Assembly (NCBI RefSeq): GCF_001577755.1
Contig: NZ_CP010776.1
Location: 2,480,001 to 2,544,000 of the forward strand
Direction: 5' to 3'
Length of the DNA: 64,000 nucleotides
Source: Rufibacter sp. DG15C
GTDB lineage: Bacteria > Bacteroidota > Bacteroidia > Cytophagales > Hymenobacteraceae
A model generated the notes under the pieces. That model had not been told where the DNA came from. It was given only the letters and a program-made list of their open reading frames with translations, and did not search any database. The position numbers were made by a program, and so were the translations under genes. Below, piece after piece: positions 32,501-41,583 of the stretch (positions are counted from its first letter, which is position 1; the number at the start of each line of letters is the position of its first letter).

Positions 32501-33499
32501 ATGGAAATTACCCAGATAGTCTTGGCCAGCCGGCCGAAAGGAACCCCCAGTAAAGAGAATTTCAGGTTTGAGAAAGTAGAATTGCCTGCCTTGCAAGACG
32601 GACAGGTATTGCTGGCGCCGCAGTTCTTCTCCGTAGACCCGTACATGCGCGGGCGCATGAACGATGCAAAATCCTACACCCCGCCCTTTCAAGTAGACGC
32701 GCCGCTAGAAGGTGGCGTGATAGCCAAAGTAGCGGAGTCTAAAAGCGAGGCCCTGAAACCCGGCGATGTGGTACTGGGCGCTCTCCCTTGGGCCACGCAG
32801 GCCATAGCGGAGGCGAAGAAGCTCCAGAAGATTGATACCAACCTGGCGCAGGCCAGTTATTACCTAGGAATTCTGGGTATGCCCGGCTTAACCGCCTACT
32901 TCGGGTTGTTAGACATAGGTCAGCCGAAGGAAGAGGAGACGGTAGTAGTGTCTGGCGCAGCCGGGGCTGTAGGCATGGTGGTAGGCCAGATTGCCAAACT
33001 AAAGGGCTGCCGCGTAGTAGGCTTGGCCGGCTCTGATGAGAAAGCCGACCTGCTGAAAAAAGAGTTTGGGTATGATGAAGTAATCAATTACAAAACCACT
33101 CAGAACCTGCGCGCAGATTTAAAAGCGGCCTGCCCAAACGGAGTAGACGTGTATTTTGACAACGTGGGCGGCGAGATCACTGATGCCGTCATTTCATTGA
33201 TCAACTTTCACGCCCGCCTCATCATCTGCGGCCAGATTGCCCATTACAACGACCAGCAGCCACAGATGGGACCTCGTTTCTTACCCCTCATCTTAACCCG
33301 CAGCGCCCTCATCAAAGGCTTTATCGTGAGCAACTACCACGCCCGCTTCCCAGAGGGAATGCAACAATTAGCCACTTGGGTGAAGGAAGGGAAACTGCAT
33401 TACCAGGAAACCATTGTCAACGGTTTTGAGCAACTCCCAGAAGCATTTCTAGGCCTATTTACTGGCCAGAACCAAGGAAAAATGTTGGTGAAGGTTTAA
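32501..33499 (+). CDS. NADP-dependent medium-chain oxidoreductase (CurA/PTGR-like)
   Basis: This 332-residue protein belongs to the zinc-free MDR group. The N-terminal GroES-like part (residues 1-130) has VDPYMRGRMNDAKSY, a mark of the leukotriene-B4-dehydrogenase/CurA type. A Rossmann domain with SGAAGAVGMVVGQIAK follows, with NADP-selective residues after it. The later FDNVGGEITDAVISLI and KGFIVSNYHARFPEG are typical of the family. It should reduce alpha,beta-unsaturated ketones or aldehydes with NADPH in the cytoplasm, perhaps for detoxification. It stands alone, with a hairpin and palindrome downstream and no evident operon partners. Confidence 0.92.
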   Translation: MEITQIVLASRPKGTPSKENFRFEKVELPALQDGQVLLAPQFFSVDPYMRGRMNDAKSYTPPFQVDAPLEGGVIAKVAESKSEALKPGDVVLGALPWATQAIAEAKKLQKIDTNLAQASYYLGILGMPGLTAYFGLLDIGQPKEEETVVVSGAAGAVGMVVGQIAKLKGCRVVGLAGSDEKADLLKKEFGYDEVINYKTTQNLRADLKAACPNGVDVYFDNVGGEITDAVISLINFHARLIICGQIAHYNDQQPQMGPRFLPLILTRSALIKGFIVSNYHARFPEGMQQLATWVKEGKLHYQETIVNGFEQLPEAFLGLFTGQNQGKMLVKV

Positions 33500-33515
33500 G
33501 TTTGGGATTCGGTTG

Positions 33516-33565
33516 AAAATGAGGAAGCCTCTTGAACTAGTATGTCCAAGAGGCTTCCTCATTTT
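33516..33565 (+). terminator. Rho-independent terminator
   Basis: Stem AATGAGGAAGCCTCTTG against CAAGAGGCTTCCTCATT with a 12-base loop and a T run. Its last bases overlap palindrome copy 16. It lies 17 bases past the oxidoreductase stop codon and may serve argH from the other side. Confidence 0.85.
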
Positions 33566-33598
33566 TGACTTGTTTTCTGGAAAACAGGCCAAAAACGG
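33560..33598. repeat. Intergenic palindromic repeat, copy 16
   Basis: The left arm is the T run of the terminator; the right arm GAAAACAGGCCAAAAACGG is perfect. It ends one base before the argH stop codon. Confidence 0.82.
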
Positions 33599-33599
33599 T

Positions 33600-34931
33600 C
33601 TACGCCAGCAACTCCTTTATCGCTTTGTCTACCTTCTCAAATTGGAAGCCGCTCAGCACCTCGTCCATCAGGCCTTTAATTTCCGCTGTGCACAAGTTGC
33701 CTATGCTGCCTTCGTGGGTGTGATGCACTTTCTCTGGGCGCTCAAATTCGCCTTTCTCAATGGCCAGCCCCACGTTCTTGTAAGCATCCCGGAATGGCAC
33801 GCCGCTTAAGACCTGGTTGTTCACCACCTCTACGCTGAAGAGGTACTGGTATTTCTCGTCCTTAAGGATATCGGGGTTCAGTTTCAGGTGGGGCAGCATG
33901 AAGGTCATCATCTCCAGGCAATTCCTGATCTCGGTGAAGGCCGGGAAGAAGCTTTCCTTGAGCAGTTGCAGCTCACGGTGATACCCCGAGGGCAGGTTGC
34001 CTAGGAGCATCTGGATTTCTGTGGGCAAGGCCTGCAGGCGGTTGCACTTGCCGCGTATGATTTCAAACACGTCTGGGTTTTTCTTGTGCGGCATGATGCT
34101 GGAGCCGGTGGTCAGCTCATCGGGCAGGGTCACAAACGCGAAGTTCTGGCTCATGTACAGGCACACGTCCATGGCCATGCGTCCCACCGTGCTGGCGATG
34201 GATGCCAAGGCCATGCTCACGCTCCGCTCTGTTTTGCCACGACCCATCTGGGCGTACACCACATTATAGTTAAGTGCCTCAAAACCCAGCAAATCGGTGG
34301 TCATCTGTCGGTTCAACGGGAAGGAACTGCCGTATCCGGCTGCCGAGCCCAAAGGGTTCTTGTTGCTGATTTTATAAGCCGCCTGCAAGAGTTGCAAATC
34401 ATCTACCAGGCTCTCAGCATACGCACCAAACCACAAGCCAAAGGAAGAAGGCATGGCCACCTGCAAGTGCGTGTAGCCGGGTAGCAAGATGTCTTTATTC
34501 TTCTCGCTGAGTTCCTGCAAGGTGTTGAAGAGCGTATGCACGGCCTCTACTGTTTGTCTAATCTCATAACGGATGAACAGCTTCAAATCCACCAGCACCT
34601 GGTCATTGCGCGAGCGGCCGCTGTGGATTTTCTTTCCGGCTTCGCCCAAACAGCGGGTCAACAGCAACTCCACCTGCGAGTGCACGTCTTCCACGCCCGG
34701 CTCAATTTCAAATTCGCCGCGTTCAATGCTCTGGTAAATGGCTTTGAGTTCGCGCTGGACGGCGACCAGGTCTTCTGGTTCCATCAACCCGATGCTTTCC
34801 AGCATGCGCGTGTGCGCCAGGGAGCCCAGCACATCAAAAGGCGCCAGTTGCAAGTCCATTTCGGCGTCTTTGCCCACGGTGAATTTTTCAACGTTCCGGG
34901 CCACGGAGGTTTCTTTTTGCCAGAGTTTCAT
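33600..34931 (-). CDS. argH: Argininosuccinate lyase
   Basis: The last gene of the arginine operon encodes a 443-residue enzyme that splits argininosuccinate into arginine and fumarate in the cytoplasm. The fumarase/lyase superfamily signature GSSIMPHKKNPD is present at about residue 270, and HSGRSRNDQV (residues 104-113) supplies the substrate-contacting stretch. The start ATG lies one base past the argE stop (TAGCATG), so translation is probably coupled. The C-terminus is normal in length. A palindrome copy follows directly and overlaps a terminator that faces it. Confidence 0.96.
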   Translation of the reverse strand: MKLWQKETSVARNVEKFTVGKDAEMDLQLAPFDVLGSLAHTRMLESIGLMEPEDLVAVQRELKAIYQSIERGEFEIEPGVEDVHSQVELLLTRCLGEAGKKIHSGRSRNDQVLVDLKLFIRYEIRQTVEAVHTLFNTLQELSEKNKDILLPGYTHLQVAMPSSFGLWFGAYAESLVDDLQLLQAAYKISNKNPLGSAAGYGSSFPLNRQMTTDLLGFEALNYNVVYAQMGRGKTERSVSMALASIASTVGRMAMDVCLYMSQNFAFVTLPDELTTGSSIMPHKKNPDVFEIIRGKCNRLQALPTEIQMLLGNLPSGYHRELQLLKESFFPAFTEIRNCLEMMTFMLPHLKLNPDILKDEKYQYLFSVEVVNNQVLSGVPFRDAYKNVGLAIEKGEFERPEKVHHTHEGSIGNLCTAEIKGLMDEVLSGFQFEKVDKAIKELLA

Positions 34932-34932
34932 G

Positions 34933-35997
34933 CTAAGCGGTAATAACGGGTGTCAATAATTGTATGTACAGGGCAATGCCCTCTTCCAGTTCGGAAAGAT
35001 AAATAAATTCATCGGCGGTATGCGACCGTGCCGAGTCGCCGGGACCCACCTTCACCGACGGGATATCCAACAGCGCCTGGTCAGAGGTGGTAGGGGAGCC
35101 GTACAGATTCCTGCCTAACTTTATCCCAGACTGCACAATGGGGTGTTCCCGGTCAATACTTGATGGCTTTAACCGGGTAGACCGCGGCGTCACCTCACTT
35201 TTTACGTGCTCTCTTATGATACTCAACAATTCCTCGGGCCCGTAAGCATCCGTCATGCGCACGTCTACAGTGAATTTACATTGGTCCGGCACTACGTTGT
35301 GCTGCGAACCCGCCTGAATTACGGTCACGCTCATTTTTACTGGCCCTAGAAAGCTGCTTTCCTTCGGGAAGCGGAATGTGCGGAACCATTCAATATCGGG
35401 CAGTGCCTCATAGATGGCGTTGATGCCTTCCTCGCGCGCGGCGTGTCCGCCCTGGCCATGGGCCACACAGTCCAGTACCATAAGGCCTTTCTCGGCCACG
35501 GCCAGATGCATCTGGGTGGGTTCGCCTATGATGGCAAATGCTATTTCGCCCAATTCTGGGTACACCAGTTCAATGCCGTTTTTCCCGGAGATTTCCTCTT
35601 CGGCGGTAGCCGCCAGCACTAGGTTATAGGTTAAATCCTGCCGCTCATAAAAGTGTACGAACGTGGCGATCAACGACACCAGACAGCCGCCTGCGTCATT
35701 ACTGCCTAGGCCATAGAGTTTGCCGTCCTTAACGGTGGGCGTGAACGGGTCAAAGGTCCAACTGGGGTGGGGCTTTACGGTATCATGATGCGAGTTGAGG
35801 AGCACCGTAGGCAGGGCAGGGTTGTAATGCTTATTGAACGCCCAGACGTTGTGCTCCTGGCGGTGAGTTTGTACTCCCCGCGCCTGCAGAAACTTCGCAA
35901 TCGCCTCCGCCGTTCCTGCCTCCTCGCGGCTGAACGATTGGATAGAAATCAACTGGTGCAGCAGGGTTAAAGCGTCTTGGTATAAGGTGTTGGTCAT
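34933..35997 (-). CDS. argE: M20 deacylase of the arginine pathway (ArgE-like; N-acyl-citrulline deacylase)
   Basis: The 354-residue M20 metallo-hydrolase has the zinc residues in NSHHDTVKPHPSW (His and Asp), GLGSNDAGGC (Asp) and ATAEEEISG (the Glu pair), and a later GEPTQMHLAVAEKG. In this operon the transcarbamylase is of the N-acyl-ornithine type, so the deacylation step most likely acts on N-acetyl- or N-succinyl-citrulline rather than on acetylornithine. This is an inference from the neighbours. It precedes argH with only one base between them. I give the symbol argE as the usual name of the family. Confidence 0.9.
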   Translation of the reverse strand: MTNTLYQDALTLLHQLISIQSFSREEAGTAEAIAKFLQARGVQTHRQEHNVWAFNKHYNPALPTVLLNSHHDTVKPHPSWTFDPFTPTVKDGKLYGLGSNDAGGCLVSLIATFVHFYERQDLTYNLVLAATAEEEISGKNGIELVYPELGEIAFAIIGEPTQMHLAVAEKGLMVLDCVAHGQGGHAAREEGINAIYEALPDIEWFRTFRFPKESSFLGPVKMSVTVIQAGSQHNVVPDQCKFTVDVRMTDAYGPEELLSIIREHVKSEVTPRSTRLKPSSIDREHPIVQSGIKLGRNLYGSPTTSDQALLDIPSVKVGPGDSARSHTADEFIYLSELEEGIALYIQLLTPVITA

Positions 35998-36065
35998 ATT
36001 AACGAAGTGGTTTTTCTAATCTCCATTTACTGGGAGAAGCCGCCGCTTATTAGTTAAGTGAAATG

Positions 36066-36105
36066 CCGTTTTTGGCCTGTTTTCTGGAAAGTAGCCTGAA
36101 AACGG
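36066..36105. repeat. Intergenic palindromic repeat, copy 17
   Basis: The left half CCGTTTTTGGCCTGTTTTC is perfect; the right half reads GTAGCCTGAAAACGG. It lies 10 bases past the argB stop codon, inside the operon. Confidence 0.85.
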
Positions 36106-36115
36106 AAGCCGCCTT

Positions 36116-36913
36116 TTATAATGTAATCTTAGTGCCCGCCTTCTCGCCGGCGGCGATGCCCAAAATGTCCGCTGAGTCCCCGATGATCACAGCGTTTACC
36201 CCTTGCTGAAGCGCCGCAAACGCGTTGTCCAGCTTGGGCAGCATGCCGGCGAAGATGGCGCCTTTTTCTTTTAGGGTAGCGTAGGACTCAGGCTGGAGGT
36301 GGTGGATGACGCTGGTTTCATCTTCTACATTCAAGAGCACACCTTTCTTCTCGAAGCAGTACACCAAATTCACCTCAAACTGGCGGCTCAAGGCCACGGC
36401 TAGGGTAGAGGCGATGGTGTCGGCGTTGGTGTTGAGCAGGCTGCCTTCGCCGTCATGGGTGAGGGCAGCAAACACCGGCACAATACCCTGTTGGGCCAGC
36501 GACGCCAGAAACGCCACGTTCACCTGGTCCGGGCTCTCCACATCGCCCACGAATCCGTAATTGACGTCTTTCACGGGGCGCTTGTGGGCGGGAATGACGT
36601 TGGCATCGGCGCCGGTCAATCCTAGGGCATTGCATTTTCTTGCCTGTAGTTGCGCCACCAAATTCTTGTTAAGCAGACCGCCATAGACCATGGTCACCAA
36701 GTGCAGGGTGTTGGCATCCGTGACACGGCGGCCGTTGATCATCATCGGCTCTATGCCCATTTTCTTGCCAATCTCCGAGGCGATGGTGCCCCCGCCGTGC
36801 ACCAGCACCTTCAACCCCGGCACCAAGGAAAAATCGGTCAGAAACCGCTCCAGGTTGTCGGCGTTGTCCAGGACGTTACCGCCTATTTTGATGACGCTTA
36901 TTTTTTGAGGCAC
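36116..36913 (-). CDS. argB: Acetylglutamate kinase
   Basis: The 265-residue enzyme phosphorylates N-acetylglutamate with ATP, the second step of arginine synthesis. The start KISVIKIGGNVL is the amino-acid-kinase beta strand with the phosphate-binding glycines. HGGGTIASEIGKKMG is the second glycine loop, and GRRVTDANTLHLVTMV follows as in known ArgB proteins. It lacks the N-terminal extension that marks arginine-inhibited hexameric forms, so feedback inhibition is doubtful (family knowledge). It lies between argF' and argE, with a palindrome copy on either side. Confidence 0.95.
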   Translation of the reverse strand: MPQKISVIKIGGNVLDNADNLERFLTDFSLVPGLKVLVHGGGTIASEIGKKMGIEPMMINGRRVTDANTLHLVTMVYGGLLNKNLVAQLQARKCNALGLTGADANVIPAHKRPVKDVNYGFVGDVESPDQVNVAFLASLAQQGIVPVFAALTHDGEGSLLNTNADTIASTLAVALSRQFEVNLVYCFEKKGVLLNVEDETSVIHHLQPESYATLKEKGAIFAGMLPKLDNAFAALQQGVNAVIIGDSADILGIAAGEKAGTKITL

Positions 36914-37055
36914 TAGCTATTGGGCGTTAAATTCTAGATTATTTGGTGGCACAATTTACTTGCAGCGCAGATTTTTAGGCTTTCTCAATTCTCCTATGCC
37001 AACCTGAAAGGACCTTATGAGCTAGTTAGCAGGCGGTGACTATTCACCTTGGGAG

Positions 37056-37092
37056 CGTTTTTGGCCTGTTTTCCAGAAAATGGACCAAAACG
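37056..37092. repeat. Intergenic palindromic repeat, copy 18
   Basis: The left half CGTTTTTGGCCTGTTTTC is intact; the right half has lost one base (GGACCAAAACG). It lies 18 bases past the argF' stop codon. Confidence 0.8.
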
Positions 37093-37110
37093 ATTCTTCG
37101 CGTTTAGCCT

Positions 37111-38064
37111 TTAGACAATGCCTTGCAGTAACCGTTTTAATACCACTTGCGCCGCAAATTCTCGGTTGGCGGCGGTTTGGACCACCAGAGAGTTAGGGCC
37201 GTCCAGAATCTCATCGCTCAGTTCCACGTTGCGGCGCACGGGCAGGCAGTGCATGACTTTGGCGTTGTTGGTGTTGGCCAGGTGCTGGTTGGTAAGCATC
37301 CAGCTGGCGTCTTGGGTGAGCACCTGCCCGTAAGGCTGGTAAGTAGACCAATTCTTTACGTAGATGAAATCCGCGCCTTCCAGGGCCTCTTGCTGGTTGT
37401 AGGTGATGGTGGCGCCGTTGGTGAACTGCGGGTCCAGTTCGTAACCCTTGGGGTGGGTGATGACGAAGTCCACGTCGGCAGCGTTCATCCACTCGGCAAA
37501 CGAGTTTGGTACGGCCTGCGGCAAGGCTTTCACGTGTGGCCCCCAGGTCAAGACCACCTTCGGCCGGCGGTCTTCAGGGGTATGTTCCATAATGGTCACT
37601 AAGTCTGCCAAACTCTGCAGCGGGTGGCGCGTGGCAGATTCCAAGCTTACAAACGGCACGTTGGCGTACTGGATGAATTTGGTCAGAATCTCCTCGGAGT
37701 AGTCTTCTTCTACGCTCTGCAGCTTAGGAAACGACCGAAGGCCCAGCACATCGCAGTACTGGCCCATCACGGCGGCGGCGTCTTTGATGTGCTCCACGGT
37801 GGTACCGTTCATGATGGCGCCGTCCTGGGTTTCCAGCGCCCAGCCTTCCTGGCCCATGTTCATCACCATCACGTTCATGCCCAGGCTCTGCGCGGCTTTC
37901 TGCGTGCTCAGGCGGGTCCGCAAACTGGGGTTCAGGAAAATAAGGCCCAGGGTTTTGTGCTTGCCCAAGCTCTCATATGCGTACGGATGCTGCTTTAACA
38001 CCAGGGCTTCGCGCACCAGGGACTCTAAATCTTCTACATCGTGAACGGAGGTGAATTGCTTCAT
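37111..38064 (-). CDS. argF': N-acyl-ornithine carbamoyltransferase (acetyl or succinyl type)
   Basis: The 317-residue protein has FLNPSLRTRLSTQKAA (residues 43-58), the N-acyl-ornithine version of the carbamoyl-phosphate loop rather than the STRT loop of ordinary ornithine transcarbamylases. ATRHPLQSLADL and HCLPVRRN are also present. KNWSTYQPYGQ in the second domain again matches the acyl-ornithine group. The residue expected to decide succinyl (Pro) versus acetyl (Glu) preference aligns with V90 in GTTVEHIKD, so the natural substrate is uncertain. The gene lies between argD and argB in the operon. Confidence 0.92.
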   Translation of the reverse strand: MKQFTSVHDVEDLESLVREALVLKQHPYAYESLGKHKTLGLIFLNPSLRTRLSTQKAAQSLGMNVMVMNMGQEGWALETQDGAIMNGTTVEHIKDAAAVMGQYCDVLGLRSFPKLQSVEEDYSEEILTKFIQYANVPFVSLESATRHPLQSLADLVTIMEHTPEDRRPKVVLTWGPHVKALPQAVPNSFAEWMNAADVDFVITHPKGYELDPQFTNGATITYNQQEALEGADFIYVKNWSTYQPYGQVLTQDASWMLTNQHLANTNNAKVMHCLPVRRNVELSDEILDGPNSLVVQTAANREFAAQVVLKRLLQGIV

Positions 38065-38143
38065 TTTTATGGGATATCAAGTATCGCGCGGCAAATAGCA
38101 CGACACCAGGTTAGACAAAAAAATATAATCTTAATACGTGCTG

Positions 38144-39280
38144 CTATGCGCCGCGGGATACTAACTCAGCAAACGCTTCCAGGAATCTGTATAGCTCCAC
38201 CTGGGTCACATTGAGGGCTGGTAGCACCCGGATGGTGTTCTTGTTGGACGCGGAGCCGGTGAAAATGCGGTACTCGTCCAGCAGGGCTTTTCGGAGCGGG
38301 GCGCAGGGTTGCTCCAGTTCGATGCCCACCATCAGGCCCTGGCCACGTACCTCGCGCACGCCCGGTAGTGCCTTTGCTTTCTCCATCAGGTAATCGCCCA
38401 TCTTGGCTGCGTTCTCCACCAGGTTTTCCTGCTCCATCACTTCCAGCACCGCCAGAGCGGCGGCACAGGCCAGATAATTCCCCCCGAAGGTGGTGCCCAG
38501 CATGCCGTGTTTGGCCGAAATCTCCGGTGAAATCAATACGCCCCCCACCGGGAAACCGTTGCCCATGCCTTTGGCGATGGTGATCAGATCAGGCTTGATG
38601 CCGGCGTGCTGGTGCGCGAAGAACTTCCCAGAGCGCCCGTACCCCGACTGAATCTCGTCCAGGATCAACAGCGCGCCGTGTTTCTTGGCCAGCTTCTCCA
38701 AATCCTGCAAAAATTGCATGGTGGGGATGTTCACGCCGCCCACGCCCTGGATGCCTTCCACGATGATGGCCGCCACCTCGTTCTTCGCCAAGGCTTCTTC
38801 CACCGCGGCAGAGTCATTGAACGGCAGGAACAGAATGTTGTCCGTCTCGTTTACCGGCGCAATCAGGCTGCGGTCATCCGTGGCGGCCACCACCGCCGAG
38901 GTCCTGCCGTGGAAGGATTTGCTGAACGAGATCACTTTCTTGCGGCCCGTGTGGAAGGATGCCAGTTTCAAGGCGTTCTCGTTGGCCTCAGCGCCGGAGT
39001 TGATCATGAAGAACTGGTAGTCCGGGTAGCCGCTCAGTTGGCCCAGCTTGTCCGCCAGTTCCTGCTGCTGTGGAATTTTCACGGAGTTGGAATAGAAGCC
39101 GATGTTGTTCAGCTGCTCAGTTAACCGCTGCACGTAATGCGGATGGCTGTGCCCGATGGAAATCACCGCGTGACCGCCGTACAGGTCCAGGTATTCAATG
39201 CCGTTTTCGTCCCAGAGCTTGGAGCCGAGGGCCTTCACGGGCGTTATATCAAATAGGGGGTAAACGTCAAAAAGATTCAT
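38144..39280 (-). CDS. argD: Acyl-ornithine aminotransferase (class III, PLP)
   Basis: I place the start at 39280 (MNLFDVYPLFD), giving 378 residues. The PLP lysine lies in LITIAKGMGNGFPVGG, with LILDEIQSGYGRSG just before it (the Asp that contacts the pyridine nitrogen), and the N-terminal GGHAVISIGHSHPHYV marks the class. The enzyme moves an amino group from glutamate to the N-acylated glutamate semialdehyde, giving N-acylornithine. Some members act on lysine or succinyl-ornithine too. It lies between argC and argF', with a palindrome copy on the argC side. Confidence 0.93.
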   Translation of the reverse strand: MNLFDVYPLFDITPVKALGSKLWDENGIEYLDLYGGHAVISIGHSHPHYVQRLTEQLNNIGFYSNSVKIPQQQELADKLGQLSGYPDYQFFMINSGAEANENALKLASFHTGRKKVISFSKSFHGRTSAVVAATDDRSLIAPVNETDNILFLPFNDSAAVEEALAKNEVAAIIVEGIQGVGGVNIPTMQFLQDLEKLAKKHGALLILDEIQSGYGRSGKFFAHQHAGIKPDLITIAKGMGNGFPVGGVLISPEISAKHGMLGTTFGGNYLACAAALAVLEVMEQENLVENAAKMGDYLMEKAKALPGVREVRGQGLMVGIELEQPCAPLRKALLDEYRIFTGSASNKNTIRVLPALNVTQVELYRFLEAFAELVSRGA

Positions 39281-39313
39281 GTTATAGACGTAAAATGCAA
39301 GACAAATGACTTT

Positions 39314-39356
39314 TCCGTTTTTTGGCCTGCTTTTCAGAAAACAGGCCAAAAACGGA
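39314..39356. repeat. Intergenic palindromic repeat, copy 19
   Basis: Outer arms TCCG and CGGA; GGCCTG and CAGGCC inside, with one extra T in the left arm. It lies 4 bases past the argC stop codon. Confidence 0.9.
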
Positions 39357-39360
39357 GGTG

Positions 39361-40362
39361 TTAGAACCCGATGGCCTTCAACTGCAGACCGGCCCTTTCG
39401 TCCAGCCCGAACAGCAGGTTCATGTTCTGCACGGCTTGGCCTGAGGCACCCTTCAGGAGGTTGTCAATCAGGCTGGTGATGACCAGTTGATCATCGTGCT
39501 TTTCTATGTATAATAGGCACTTGTTGGTGTTTACCACCTGTTTCAGGTCAGGGTTTTTGTCAGTGACGATGGTGTACGGGTGGCCTTCGTAGAACTGCCG
39601 GTACAGGGCTTGGGCTTCCTCCAGACTTAAATCTGAAGTCAGGTAGGTGGTGCACAGAATGCCCCGGCTGAAGTTACCGCGGTAAGGCACGAACCTTATG
39701 GCTGTGTCCACTCCATTTTGCAGCGATTGCAAGCTTTCGGTAATCTCCAGCAAATGCTGGTGCCCGAACACTTTGTAGCTGGAGATGTTGTTGTTGCGCC
39801 AGCTGAAGTGTGAAGTATCGGCTAGTTTCTGGCCAGCGCCCGTGGAACCTGTGATGCCGCTCACGTGCACTTCTGCAGGTAGCGAACTGTTCTCCGCCAG
39901 CGGCAGTAAGGCCAACTGAATCGCCGTCGCGAAGCAGCCCGGGTTGGCAACGTTGGCCGCGGTTTTAATCCCCTCGCGGTTCAGTTCCGGCAGACCGTAT
40001 ACAAACTGGCGGTTGCCTAAAGTGGATTTTTGCGTTAACCTGAAATCCTGGCTCAGATCGATAATTTTCACCTCGTCCGGGAGTGGATTGGCCTCCAGAA
40101 ACTTCCGGGCATCGCCGTGGCCCACGCAGAGGAAGAGCACGTCTACATCGGTGCCCAGCTTGTTGGTGAAGACCAACTCCGTGTCGCCCAGTAAATCAGT
40201 ATGGGTGTCTACCACCGGTTTGCCGGCCTGGCTTTGGCTATGCACAAAACTGATGGTTACGTTCGGGTGGTGCACCAGCAGGCGCAGGAGTTCACCGCCT
40301 GTGTAGCCCGCGCCTCCCACAATACCTACTTTAATGAGATTACTTTGCGCCATCTTCGCCAT
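39361..40362 (-). CDS. argC: N-acetyl-gamma-glutamyl-phosphate reductase
   Basis: The 333-residue enzyme uses NADPH to reduce N-acetylglutamyl phosphate. The Rossmann start KVGIVGGAGYTGGELLRLL and the active-site cysteine in NVANPGCFATAIQLALLP are clear. The C-terminal half has VSGITGSTGAGQKL, typical of ArgC. The start overlaps the end of argG by 23 bases (or 14 if the second ATG is used), a strong sign of translational coupling. The operon order argG-argC-argD is common in Bacteroidota. Confidence 0.95.
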   Translation of the reverse strand: MAKMAQSNLIKVGIVGGAGYTGGELLRLLVHHPNVTISFVHSQSQAGKPVVDTHTDLLGDTELVFTNKLGTDVDVLFLCVGHGDARKFLEANPLPDEVKIIDLSQDFRLTQKSTLGNRQFVYGLPELNREGIKTAANVANPGCFATAIQLALLPLAENSSLPAEVHVSGITGSTGAGQKLADTSHFSWRNNNISSYKVFGHQHLLEITESLQSLQNGVDTAIRFVPYRGNFSRGILCTTYLTSDLSLEEAQALYRQFYEGHPYTIVTDKNPDLKQVVNTNKCLLYIEKHDDQLVITSLIDNLLKGASGQAVQNMNLLFGLDERAGLQLKAIGF

Positions 40363-41536
40363 TGATTAACCGGTACATCATGGTCTGGTTCCCGAAGATT
40401 TTGGAGAAGCCTTTCACGTCCTCGCCAGACCAAGCGTTATTCATCTCACCGTACGATCCGAATTTTGACGACATCAAATCATGGTCTGACTCAATGCCTT
40501 CCACCTGGAAGCGGTAAGGCGCCAGCAGCACGTGCACTTTGCCCGTCACGGTTTTCTGTGTGTCTGCCATGAACGTCTCAATGTTGCGCATGGTGGGATC
40601 CAGGAACTGGCCTTCGTGCATCCAGTTGCCGTACCAGGTAGCCAGGCTGTCTTTCCAGTACAGCTGCCATTTGGTGAGCGTGTGTTTCTCAAGAGCGTGG
40701 TGCGCTTTGATGATGATCATCGGGGCCGCCGCCTCAAACCCTACGCGCCCTTTGATGCCAATAATGGTATCGCCCACGTGAATGTCGCGGCCGATGGCGA
40801 AAGCACCGGCGATCTCCTGCAGCTTCTGGATCACGTGCACTGGGTTGTCAAACATTTCCTCGTTCAAGCCAACCGGCTCCCCGTTTTTGAAATGCAAGGT
40901 AATGCGCTCCGGCGTTTCTTTAGAAAGCTGAGTAGGGTAAGCCGATTCTGGCAGCGCCTGATGAGAGGTCAAGGTTTCCTTTCCACCTACGGATGTTCCC
41001 CAAATGCCTTTGTTGATGGAGTACTGCGCCTTCTGGAAATCCATCTCCACGCCACGCTCTTTCAGGTAGGCGATCTCCTCCTCACGGGACAGTTTCAAGT
41101 CGCGGATGGGGGTGATGATCTCCACGTTGGGGATGAGGATGTTGAATACCATGTCAAACCGTACCTGGTCATTGCCGGCACCGGTGCTACCGTGGGCCAC
41201 GGCCTCAGCGCCCACTTCCTGTGCATACTTGGCGATGGCCACCGCCTGGGAGATCCGCTCGGCGCTCACTGATAGGGGGTAGGTGTTGTTTTTCAGCACA
41301 TTCCCGAAGATCAGGTACTTCAGGCAGGTCTGGTAGTAGTTGTCGGTTTCGTCTAAGGTTACGTGGTGGGCCACGCCCAGATTCTCGGCCCTTCGGGCGA
41401 TTTCCGCCAGTTCCTCCTCAGAGAAGCCGCCGGTGTTCACAATGGCCGAATAGATTTCATAACCTTGTTCCAGCAGGTACTTCACACAAAACGATGTGTC
41501 TAAGCCGCCACTGAACGCGAGAACTACTTTTTTCAT
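40340..41536 (-). CDS. argG: Argininosuccinate synthase
   Basis: I take the start at 41536 (MKKVVLAFSGGLDTSFCV), where the PP-loop SGGLDTS follows directly. Upstream in-frame codons run through a repeat-rich hairpin and are unlikely to be translated. The 398-residue enzyme joins citrulline and aspartate using ATP, in the cytoplasm. Later motifs include AHGSTGAGNDQVRFD and the C-terminal GEDVKGFSKIFGNQ. Its 3' end overlaps argC. It is the second gene of the operon and follows the GNAT gene with a 108-base spacer that contains a long inverted repeat. Confidence 0.95.
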   Translation of the reverse strand: MKKVVLAFSGGLDTSFCVKYLLEQGYEIYSAIVNTGGFSEEELAEIARRAENLGVAHHVTLDETDNYYQTCLKYLIFGNVLKNNTYPLSVSAERISQAVAIAKYAQEVGAEAVAHGSTGAGNDQVRFDMVFNILIPNVEIITPIRDLKLSREEEIAYLKERGVEMDFQKAQYSINKGIWGTSVGGKETLTSHQALPESAYPTQLSKETPERITLHFKNGEPVGLNEEMFDNPVHVIQKLQEIAGAFAIGRDIHVGDTIIGIKGRVGFEAAAPMIIIKAHHALEKHTLTKWQLYWKDSLATWYGNWMHEGQFLDPTMRNIETFMADTQKTVTGKVHVLLAPYRFQVEGIESDHDLMSSKFGSYGEMNNAWSGEDVKGFSKIFGNQTMMYRLINGEDGAK

Positions 41537-41583
41537 GTTGGTAATGAGTGATTGAGAAATTGAATGATTGAGGGAGTTTTTAT

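Noticed and set aside
40532-41272. 246-residue open frame on the plus strand opposite argG
   Set aside because: argG has all of its expected motifs on the other strand; this frame is a shadow.
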